A stretch of 8,760 nt of DNA, from contig PWND01000353.1 of assembly GCA_003557965.1 (NCBI GenBank), forward strand, positions 1 to 8,760, read 5' to 3'. Origin of the DNA: Bacteroidales bacterium. GTDB lineage: Bacteria; Bacteroidota; Bacteroidia; Bacteroidales; UBA7960. Below are positions 1 to 6,670 of this stretch, one piece after another; position 1 is the stretch's first letter, and every line of letters starts with the position of its first letter. The position numbers and the translations under genes were made by a program. The notes beneath the pieces are model-generated. The model was not told the origin of the DNA and ran no database searches. It saw nothing but the letters and a program-made list of their open reading frames with translations.

Positions 1-1
1 A

Positions 2-1366
2 AACTCATTAAGAAGTAAACTTGAAAAATCTGAAGCAAGCCATGGCACTGCTGTAGTTATGGAAGTTGCAACGGGAAAAATCAAAGCTATATCTAACTTA
101 ACAAGAACAGAAGGCGGTAGCTATATAGAGAGTTTTAACTATGCTATTGGTGAAAGCACTGAGCCGGGCTCAACATTTAAGCTGGCTTCAATGATTGCTG
201 TGCTTGAAGATAGTAAATTTTCTCCGGAAGATCTTATTAATACTGGTGATGGTGAAATTGCGTATTCTGACAGAGTTATGCGGGATGCTGTTAGAGGTGG
301 TTTTGGAACTATTACAGTGCAAAATGCTTTTGAAGTTTCATCAAATGTAGCTATTTCAAAAATTGTTCATGACAGTTATAGCAATAACCCTATGAGGTTT
401 GTTAACAGGCTTAGGTCTTTGGGCCTTGATAAACCGTTAAACGTTGAAATTAGAGGTGAAGCTGCTCCTGTTATCAGTGATGTAACAAGTTCCAGCTGGT
501 CAGCAGTTTCTCTGCCATGGATGGCTATTGGCTATGAAGTATCTTTAACGCCTTTGCAACTACTTACATTTTACAATGGTATTGCTAATAATGGAAAAGT
601 TATGAAGCCTATGTTTGTCAATGAAATAAGGCAAACAGGCAAAACTGTAAAAAAATATTCACCTACTGTAATAAATGAAAAATTATGCTCTCCTGAAACT
701 ATCAGGAAAGTAAAAGCAATGCTTGAAGGTGTTGTGAAAAATGGAACAGCAAGTAACATATATACTTCTAAATACAGTATTGCCGGTAAAACGGGTACGG
801 CACAGGTTGCTGATACAAAGCACGGATACAGGCGAGAATCAGGAGTTGTTTACAGGGCATCATTCGCAGGCTATTTCCCGGCTGATAACCCTGTGTATTC
901 AATGATTGTTGTGGTACATGACCCACAAGGCTATGCCTACAATGGAAGCCTTATAGCTGCTCCTGTTTTCAGAGAAATTGCCGACAGGATATTTGCCACG
1001 CAACTGGATTTTCCAAATCATGAGCTTTATAGATCTAAACTTGCATGGCTTCCCTCTTTTAGAATGGGAAACTTTAATGACATGAAAAAGTTTTATTCAA
1101 ACTTTGATTGCGTATTAACGGACTTGCCCAATAATCAATGGGTGCAATCTGTAGTTAATAGCGATACTGTTAAGTTTCGTGAAAGAGAGTTTGTTGAAAA
1201 TCTTGTTCCGAGCGTAATTGGAATGGGGCTTAAAGATGCTATATATATGCTGGAAAATGTCGGGATGAATGTTAAGTTTGAAGGGAAAGGCATGGTTAGA
1301 AAGCAAAGTATAAGGCCGGGAGTGAGAATAAGAAAAGGTGATGAAATATTCTTAGAGCTTTCATAA
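2..1366 (+). CDS. ftsI: Septal peptidoglycan transpeptidase FtsI (PBP3-like, PASTA-tailed), 5' partial
   Basis: Class B penicillin-binding protein, the D,D-transpeptidase that crosslinks septal peptidoglycan on the outer face of the inner membrane. The frame is open to the window edge; 454 residues are visible. The ATG at base 59 is internal, because the codons before it (reading HGTAVVMEVATG) already belong to the conserved start of the transpeptidase domain. Missing upstream are the cytoplasmic tail, membrane anchor and pedestal domain. All three active-site motifs are present: SxxK as STFK (bases 170-181, nucleophilic Ser), SxN as SSN (338-346) and KTGT (from 788). A C-terminal PASTA domain covers about bases 1202-1363, beginning near VPSVIGMG. 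PASTA tails are usual in Bacteroidota FtsI and absent from E. coli FtsI. The position first in a murE-mraY-murD-ftsW run favours FtsI over the elongation paralogue PBP2. A gap of 42 bases follows before murE. Confidence 0.95.
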   Translation, partial: NSLRSKLEKSEASHGTAVVMEVATGKIKAISNLTRTEGGSYIESFNYAIGESTEPGSTFKLASMIAVLEDSKFSPEDLINTGDGEIAYSDRVMRDAVRGGFGTITVQNAFEVSSNVAISKIVHDSYSNNPMRFVNRLRSLGLDKPLNVEIRGEAAPVISDVTSSSWSAVSLPWMAIGYEVSLTPLQLLTFYNGIANNGKVMKPMFVNEIRQTGKTVKKYSPTVINEKLCSPETIRKVKAMLEGVVKNGTASNIYTSKYSIAGKTGTAQVADTKHGYRRESGVVYRASFAGYFPADNPVYSMIVVVHDPQGYAYNGSLIAAPVFREIADRIFATQLDFPNHELYRSKLAWLPSFRMGNFNDMKKFYSNFDCVLTDLPNNQWVQSVVNSDTVKFREREFVENLVPSVIGMGLKDAIYMLENVGMNVKFEGKGMVRKQSIRPGVRIRKGDEIFLELS

Positions 1367-1408
1367 TTGGAGTAATTAAATTTTTTGAAAAAAATAAGAA
1401 CAGATTGA

Positions 1409-2866
1409 ATGATAAAATTAGCTGACATATTATACAAGGCAGGAGCTGTTGAAATAAACGGGCATACAAACAAAACTGTTAATAATGTTCATTTTGACTC
1501 AAGAAAAGTTGATAAAGGCTCTTTGTTTGTTGCTATTAAAGGCTTAACTACCGATGGCCACATATTTATAGAAAGTGCTGTTGAGAATGGTGCTAATTGC
1601 ATTGTTTGTGAAAAATTCCCGGAAAAACTTAGCAGTGACGTAACCTATGTAAAAGTGAAAAACAGCTCTTTTGCGTTGGCCGTGATTGCTGCAAACTTCT
1701 ATGGCAACCCCTCGGAAGAAATTAAACTTATTGGAGTTACCGGAACTAATGGGAAAACCACAACTACTACATTGCTTCATGCATTGTTTAATAAGCTTGG
1801 ACAGAAATCCGGGTTAATATCAACTATTAATTACAAAATTGCAGATAAAAGCTTGCCGGCATTATTTACAACACCTGATTCATTGCAAATAAACTTATTG
1901 CTTAGGCAAATGATAGATGAAGGATGTAAGTATTGCTTTATGGAAGTGAGTTCACATGCTGTTTCACAAAACAGGGTTTCAGCACTGAAGTTTAGTGGTG
2001 GAGTTTTTACTAACCTTTCACAGGATCATCTTGATTATCATAATTCTTTTCAGGAATACCTGGAAACTAAAAAATCATTTTTTGATAATCTCCCTGCCGA
2101 CGCTTTTGCACTTACAAATGCTGACGATAAAAACGGATGGGTAATGCTGCAAAACTCCAAGGCAAAAAAATACTCATACAGCCTTCATTCAGTCGCTGAT
2201 TTCAAGGCAAAGATTATAGATAACCAGATTTCCGGGTTGGGCCTTGAGATTATAGGAATTGAAGCATGGTTTAAGCTGGTTGGCAAGTTTAATGCATATA
2301 ATATTTTAGCAATTTTTGCAACTGCAAATATCTTAGGGTTAGACATTAAAAATGCTTTAACTGCTTTGAGTGGTTTTGAATCTGTTGAAGGAAGGTTTCA
2401 GCACATAATAAGTAATAATAAAATCAATATAATAATTGATTATGCACATACCCCTGATGCTTTAGAAAATGTACTGAAAACATTGAGGGAAGTTAATAAC
2501 GATAGTAAAGCACGAATAATTACTGTATTTGGTTGCGGCGGGAATCGCGATAAAACCAAGAGGCCATTAATGGGCTCATTAGCGGCAAAATACAGTGATA
2601 AAATTGTTATTACTGATGATAATCCCAGGAATGAAAATCCGGTGTATATTACCAATGATATAGTTAATGGGCTTGACGACGAGGGCAGGGCAAAATCTTT
2701 GGTTATTAATAACAGAAAGGAAGCAATAAAAACGGCAATTGCACTCGCTGAAAAAAACGATATTGTTTTGGTTGCGGGAAAAGGCCATGAAAAATACCAG
2801 GAAATTAACGGAGTCAGGCATCATTTTGACGATGAAAAAGTTGTTAAAGAGATTATTGATAGATAA
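1409..2866 (+). CDS. murE: UDP-MurNAc-L-Ala-D-Glu:meso-diaminopimelate ligase MurE
   Basis: Cytoplasmic ATP-dependent ligase that adds the third stem-peptide residue. At 485 residues it is full length for the family. The N-terminal UMP-binding domain (about 1-105) has the typical DSRKV segment at 30-34. The central ATPase domain has the P-loop GVTGTNGKTTT at 109-119 and the substrate-contacting TTPDS at 154-158. Lys221, in YLETKKSFF, aligns with the carbamylated lysine of MurE enzymes. The C-terminal domain carries DNPR at 404-407, the signature of ligases that accept meso-diaminopimelate; lysine-adding enzymes differ here. GKGHE follows at 458-462. The ATG gives an N-terminus of normal length, with no Shine-Dalgarno motif before it, only A/T-rich sequence. 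In many bacteria murF comes next; here mraY follows after 28 bases. Confidence 0.97.
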   Translation: MIKLADILYKAGAVEINGHTNKTVNNVHFDSRKVDKGSLFVAIKGLTTDGHIFIESAVENGANCIVCEKFPEKLSSDVTYVKVKNSSFALAVIAANFYGNPSEEIKLIGVTGTNGKTTTTTLLHALFNKLGQKSGLISTINYKIADKSLPALFTTPDSLQINLLLRQMIDEGCKYCFMEVSSHAVSQNRVSALKFSGGVFTNLSQDHLDYHNSFQEYLETKKSFFDNLPADAFALTNADDKNGWVMLQNSKAKKYSYSLHSVADFKAKIIDNQISGLGLEIIGIEAWFKLVGKFNAYNILAIFATANILGLDIKNALTALSGFESVEGRFQHIISNNKINIIIDYAHTPDALENVLKTLREVNNDSKARIITVFGCGGNRDKTKRPLMGSLAAKYSDKIVITDDNPRNENPVYITNDIVNGLDDEGRAKSLVINNRKEAIKTAIALAEKNDIVLVAGKGHEKYQEINGVRHHFDDEKVVKEIIDR

Positions 2867-2894
2867 AACATTAGTATAATTAAATAATACTGCT

Positions 2895-4145
2895 ATGCTG
2901 TACTACTTGTTCGATTATTTAAACAGCAATTTTGATATACCAGGAACCGGTGTGTTTCAATACATATCCTTTAGGTCAGGTATGGCAATAATTTTTTCGC
3001 TTATTATCTCTTTGTTGATTGGAAAGAAGATTATCAGAATTTTGAAAGAGAAACAAGTAGGAGAAAACATTAGAAATCTTGGGCTGGAAGGCCAAATTGA
3101 AAAAAAGGGAACGCCTACAATGGGCGGTATTATCATTATTGGTGCTATTTTAATTCCCACACTGTTGTTTGCAAAACTTAATAATATTTATGTAATTCTG
3201 ATGTTGATATCTGTTGTGTGGCTGGGTAGTATTGGGTTTGTTGATGATTATATTAAAGTTTTCAGAAAAGATAAAAAAGGCTTGCATGGAAAGTTTAAAA
3301 TTCTTGGACAAATTGGACTGGGAATTATTGTGGGTACTACATTATATTTTAGTGACAAAGTTGTTATCAGGGAAAAGGTTATTCCTGAGTTTGAATATGT
3401 TGTCGCAAAAGATATTTATGAAGATGAAATTCCGGTAAAATCATCTTTTGTAAAAGAATCTGTAAAGTCAACAAAAACAACAATTCCGTTTTTTAAAAAC
3501 AATGAGTTTGATTATGCTGTACTGCTTAAATTCTTAGGAGAAGGATATCAAAAATGGGCATTCCTGATTTTCATCCCGATAGTAATATTTATAATAATAG
3601 CAGTATCCAATAGTGCCAATATAACAGATGGGCTGGATGGCCTGGCAACAGGAAATTCAGCAATAATAGGAGCCACTTTGGGTGTGTTGGCATACGTGTC
3701 AGGTAACGCAATATTTGCTGATTACCTGAATATAATGTTTATACCTAATACCGGTGAGCTGGTAATTTTTATTGCAGCTTTTGTTGGTGCTTGTATAGGG
3801 TTTATGTGGTACAACTCTTATCCTGCACAAGTATTTATGGGCGATACAGGTAGCCTTACTTTAGGGGGCATAATTGCTGTTTTTGCCATTACTATCAGAA
3901 AAGAATTACTGATACCTGTTTTATGTGGTGTGTTTTTTATTGAAAGCCTTTCGGTGATTTTACAGGTTGCCTGGTTTAAATTATCGAGAATGATATATGG
4001 TGAAGGCAGGAGAATTTTTAAAATGGCGCCTATACATCACCACTTTCAATTGAAAGGGTATCATGAGGCAAAAATTGTACAAAGGTTCTTAATTGTAGGA
4101 ATATTATTAGCAGTGTTTGCTGTTATAACACTTAAACTAAGATAG
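2895..4145 (+). CDS. mraY: Phospho-N-acetylmuramoyl-pentapeptide transferase MraY
   Basis: Polytopic inner-membrane enzyme that transfers phospho-MurNAc-pentapeptide from UDP to undecaprenyl phosphate, making lipid I. Conserved elements: GTPTMGG (72-78), the Asp pair in GFVDDYIKV (Asp117-Asp118), NITDGLDGLATG (from 242; Asp245, Asp248), MGDTGSLTLGG (from 315; Asp317) and the triple His in PIHHHFQLKG (381-383). About ten hydrophobic segments are visible, for example 28-46, 78-93, 97-114, 137-152, 220-240 and 394-413. The 416-residue length exceeds the roughly 360 of E. coli because of a charged, hydrophilic stretch at about 153-195 just before the conserved PFFKN. Since the DD loop and the NITDGLDG loop are cytoplasmic, this stretch lies in the periplasmic TM4-TM5 loop. 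Similar enlargement is familiar in Bacteroidota MraY. The stop is 8 bases before the murD start. Confidence 0.97.
   Translation: MLYYLFDYLNSNFDIPGTGVFQYISFRSGMAIIFSLIISLLIGKKIIRILKEKQVGENIRNLGLEGQIEKKGTPTMGGIIIIGAILIPTLLFAKLNNIYVILMLISVVWLGSIGFVDDYIKVFRKDKKGLHGKFKILGQIGLGIIVGTTLYFSDKVVIREKVIPEFEYVVAKDIYEDEIPVKSSFVKESVKSTKTTIPFFKNNEFDYAVLLKFLGEGYQKWAFLIFIPIVIFIIIAVSNSANITDGLDGLATGNSAIIGATLGVLAYVSGNAIFADYLNIMFIPNTGELVIFIAAFVGACIGFMWYNSYPAQVFMGDTGSLTLGGIIAVFAITIRKELLIPVLCGVFFIESLSVILQVAWFKLSRMIYGEGRRIFKMAPIHHHFQLKGYHEAKIVQRFLIVGILLAVFAVITLKLR
3699..3729 (+). repeat. Composite inverted repeat in mraY
   Basis: TCAGGTAA (3699-3706) pairs with TTACCTGA (3722-3729), and inside them GCAA (3708-3711) pairs with TTGC (3715-3718) around TAT. 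Together they could form one mRNA stem of eight and four pairs, interrupted by a small asymmetric internal loop (C against TGA). It lies within the mraY coding sequence downstream of the NITDGLDG motif. The pairing is visible; function is unknown and chance is plausible. Confidence 0.35.
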
Positions 4146-4153
4146 AAAAATGT

Positions 4154-5491
4154 ATGGCAAAGCATATTGCAATACTGGGAGGTGGTGAAAGTGGAGTGGG
4201 AGCAGCCATTTTGGCACAAAAAAAAGGTTATGATGTTTGGCTGTCTGATGCTGGAATAATTAAAGAAAAATATAAAAACGTTCTTATAAATCATGATATA
4301 AACTGGGAAGAAAAAAAGCACTCAGATGATAAAATTTTATCAGCTGGCTTGATAATCAAAAGCCCTGGAATTCCGGACAACATTGAAATACTGTTAAAAG
4401 CAAATAGAAATGAAATTCCGGTAATATCAGAAATTGAATTCGCCGGCAGGTTTACTGATGCAAAAAAAATTTGTATTACAGGAAGTAATGGAAAAACAAC
4501 AACAGCTTTGCTAATATTTCATATTTTGAAAAATGCCGGGTTTAACGTTGGCCTCGCCGGAAATGTTGGAAAAAGCTTCGCATGGCAGGTAGCACTTAAT
4601 CAATATGAATACTACGTGTTGGAAATTTCCAGCTTTCAGCTTGATGGAATGTTTGATTTTAAAGCCGATATTTCTGTTTTATTAAATATTGTGCCAGACC
4701 ACTTAGACAGATATAATAATTCTTTTGAGCTTTACAAAAAATCTAAAATGAAGATAATTCAGAATCAAACAAGAAAGGATTGGTTTATATACAATTATGA
4801 CGACCCGGTTATTAGATCATGCATTCAGAATAAAGAGGTTAAACCCATGACAATTCCTTTTTCAGTGAAAAAAGAATTCGAAAATGGGGCGTTTTTGAAA
4901 AACAACGAACTAAACATTTTGATAAATAATGATTACTTAAAATATGACATTATGGATATGACAATTCATGGTACTCACAACATTTATAACTCGATGGCCA
5001 GTGGCATCGCTGCACGTTTGGTTGATGTACGTAAAGACTTTATTAAAAAGAGTTTTTGCAACTTTCAAAATATTGAACACAGGCTTGAATCGGTTGGATA
5101 TGTTAAAGGTATTGAGTTTATTAATGATAGTAAAGCCACTAATGTGAATTCGGCCTGGTATGCATTAGAAACAATGACCAAGCCTGTAATATGGATTGCC
5201 GGAGGACAGGAAAAAGGCAATGACTACTCTGTTTTATCTGACTTGGTAAAGGCTAAAGTAAAGGCTATTATTTGCCTTGGAAAAGATAATTCTAACTTGA
5301 TAAATGCATTTGTTAAAACAGTTAAACATATAAAAGAGGCATCATCTGCTGCAGAAGCTGTAAGCAAAGCATACGACTTTGCCAGCCCGGGAGACGTTGT
5401 GTTGCTTAGCCCGGCATGCGCAAGCTTCGACCTTTTTGAAAACTTTGAAGATAGAGGTAAACAATTTAAACAGGCTGTTTTTGACCTTTAA
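4154..5491 (+). CDS. murD: UDP-MurNAc-L-alanine:D-glutamate ligase MurD
   Basis: Cytoplasmic ATP-dependent ligase that adds D-Glu to UDP-MurNAc-L-Ala, the step between MurC and MurE. At 445 residues it is complete. The N-terminal Rossmann-like UDP-binding domain opens with ILGGGESGVGAA (7-18). The ATPase domain has the P-loop GSNGKTTT (110-117), EISSFQLD (157-164) and DHLDRY (182-187). Lys198, in YKKSKMKII, aligns with the carbamylated lysine. The C-terminal domain has HR (309-310), NDSKATN (324-330) and the MurD-typical SPACASFDLFENFEDRG (419-435). This last block and EISSFQLD separate it from MurC, MurE and MurF. The ATG at 4154 places the glycine-rich loop at the usual distance from the N-terminus; an ATG four bases earlier is out of frame. 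No Shine-Dalgarno motif is present. It lies 8 bases after mraY and 9 before ftsW. Confidence 0.97.
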   Translation: MAKHIAILGGGESGVGAAILAQKKGYDVWLSDAGIIKEKYKNVLINHDINWEEKKHSDDKILSAGLIIKSPGIPDNIEILLKANRNEIPVISEIEFAGRFTDAKKICITGSNGKTTTALLIFHILKNAGFNVGLAGNVGKSFAWQVALNQYEYYVLEISSFQLDGMFDFKADISVLLNIVPDHLDRYNNSFELYKKSKMKIIQNQTRKDWFIYNYDDPVIRSCIQNKEVKPMTIPFSVKKEFENGAFLKNNELNILINNDYLKYDIMDMTIHGTHNIYNSMASGIAARLVDVRKDFIKKSFCNFQNIEHRLESVGYVKGIEFINDSKATNVNSAWYALETMTKPVIWIAGGQEKGNDYSVLSDLVKAKVKAIICLGKDNSNLINAFVKTVKHIKEASSAAEAVSKAYDFASPGDVVLLSPACASFDLFENFEDRGKQFKQAVFDL

Positions 5492-5500
5492 ACATGTGTT

Positions 5501-6670
5501 ATGGGACGAATTTTTGAATATATAAAAGGTGACAGAACAATATGGATTATTGTAATTATATTGTCTGTTTTTTCACTTCTGTCAGTGTATAGCAGTACCG
5601 GTACTTTAGCCTATAAATACCGGGCTGGAAATACTGAATACTACCTGTTTAAGCACTTGATTATTATTGTTTTCGGCTTTTTGCTAATGTTTGCTGCTCA
5701 TAAAGTAAAATATACATACTACTCAAGATTGTCACAAATTGCGCTATTTTTATGTATCCCTTTGTTATTACTTACCCTTACCATGGGAACAACTATCAAT
5801 GAAGCAAACAGATGGCTTACTGTACCATTAATTAATGTTAGCTTTCAAAGTTCTGATTTTGCTAAACTCGCCCTGATAATGTACTTGGCGCGTATATTAA
5901 CTAAAAAGCAAGGGCAAATTAAAGACTTTAAATATGCTTTCATTCCGGTTATTCTTCCTGTAATTGTTATTTGCGGGCTTATTTTACCTGCAAACTTTTC
6001 TACTGCTGCAATTTTGTTTTTTACCAGCATAGTAATTATGTTTATTGGAAGAGTAAATTATAAATATATTTTGTCAGTTATTTTTATTGGCAGCTTTGCA
6101 TTCTCATTATTTGTAATAATATTATTAAATACTTCTGACCACGGAAGGCTGCATACATGGAAAAGCAGGGTAGAAAGCTTTACTAACAGAACTGAAGCCG
6201 ACACATACCAAGTAGATCAGGCAAAAATTGCAATTGCCTCCGGTGGCTTTTTGGGAAAAATGCCGGGAAACTCTACTCAAAGGAATTTTTTGCCACAGGC
6301 TTTTTCAGATTTCATTTATGCTATTGTAATTGAAGAATATGGCTTAATTGGTGGAATGATTATTTTAATGATGTACCTGATACTTTTATTCAGAGGTGTG
6401 AGAATTGCTCACAGAGCTCCCGGCACATTCGGTTCATTGCTTGTTGCCGGGCTAACTTTTAGCCTCGTTTTTCAGGCTATGATTAATATGGCTGTTACGG
6501 TTGATATTCTTCCGGTAACCGGCCAACCATTGCCATTGGTTAGCATGGGTGGTACATCCATGTGGTTTACCGGCCTGGCAATTGGAATTATTTTAAGTGT
6601 AAGTAGAAAAATTGAAGAAAACACAACAGATGAAAAAGGAGGTATTTATGCCACAACACAAACCGATTAG
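5501..6670 (+). CDS. ftsW: Septal peptidoglycan glycosyltransferase FtsW (SEDS family)
   Basis: Multi-pass SEDS protein that polymerises lipid II into glycan strands at the division site, partnered with FtsI. It has 389 residues and about ten hydrophobic segments (for example 13-30, 48-67, 76-94, 143-161, 163-182, 189-210, 275-298, 307-330, 350-367). SEDS landmarks: ANRWL (102-106); SSDFAKL (117-123), the counterpart of the common PSEFAK; PGNSTQRNFLPQAFSDFIYA (255-274), where Asp270 aligns with the catalytic Asp of FtsW/RodA; IEEYGLIGG (277-285); and PVTGQPLPLVSMGGTS (338-353 region). Assignment as FtsW rather than RodA rests on its place between murD and murG and on the PGNSxQRxFLP form typical of Bacteroidota FtsW. 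The hydrophilic C-terminal tail (about 368-389) is encoded by DNA that also contains the murG ribosome binding site and the first 23 bases of murG. Confidence 0.95.
   Translation: MGRIFEYIKGDRTIWIIVIILSVFSLLSVYSSTGTLAYKYRAGNTEYYLFKHLIIIVFGFLLMFAAHKVKYTYYSRLSQIALFLCIPLLLLTLTMGTTINEANRWLTVPLINVSFQSSDFAKLALIMYLARILTKKQGQIKDFKYAFIPVILPVIVICGLILPANFSTAAILFFTSIVIMFIGRVNYKYILSVIFIGSFAFSLFVIILLNTSDHGRLHTWKSRVESFTNRTEADTYQVDQAKIAIASGGFLGKMPGNSTQRNFLPQAFSDFIYAIVIEEYGLIGGMIILMMYLILLFRGVRIAHRAPGTFGSLLVAGLTFSLVFQAMINMAVTVDILPVTGQPLPLVSMGGTSMWFTGLAIGIILSVSRKIEENTTDEKGGIYATTQTD
6636..6642 (+). promoter_or_regulatory. Perfect Shine-Dalgarno sequence of murG
   Basis: AAGGAGG lies five bases (TATTT) upstream of the murG ATG at 6648, inside the last codons of ftsW. 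It matches the complement of the canonical 16S rRNA 3' tail. It fixes the murG start at 6648 rather than the in-frame TTG at 6612 or ATG at 6630, which would add 12 or 6 residues with no family counterpart. None of the other five complete starts in the window (murE, mraY, murD, ftsW, murC) has such a motif. Whether it acts in translation is inference, since Bacteroidota ribosomes generally make little use of Shine-Dalgarno pairing. Confidence 0.7.

Noticed and set aside
59..61. ATG at 59 as the start of the first gene
   Set aside because: The frame is open upstream to the window edge and the preceding codons encode conserved FtsI sequence; the true start is outside the window.
1367..1408. Possible promoter or terminator in the widest gap, including TTTTTTGAAAAAAA at 1381-1394
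   Set aside because: No exact Bacteroidota -7 (TAnnTTTG) with a spaced -33 TTTG is present, and the T/A palindrome has a one-base centre that cannot form a real hairpin.
1135..1473. Minus-strand open frame of 112 codons across the ftsI end and murE start
   Set aside because: It lies opposite well-supported genes, its product resembles no family I recognise, and it has no ribosome binding site; it looks like a shadow frame.
2856..2880. TTGATA ... TATAAT resembling a sigma-70 promoter before mraY
   Set aside because: The spacing is only 13 bases rather than about 17, AT-rich sequence yields such matches by chance, and the presumed phylum uses a different promoter consensus.
3214..3438. Plus-strand open frame of 74 codons in another frame inside mraY
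   Set aside because: It is fully contained in mraY, whose frame carries all the conserved motifs; no independent start signal.
5594..5605. Perfect 12-base palindrome AGTACCGGTACT in ftsW
   Set aside because: One or two palindromes of this length are expected by chance in a window of this size; no related copy was seen nearby.
6612..6647. Earlier in-frame murG starts (TTG at 6612, ATG at 6630)
   Set aside because: They lack a ribosome binding site at proper spacing, add residues with no family counterpart, and the ATG at 6648 follows a perfect Shine-Dalgarno sequence.
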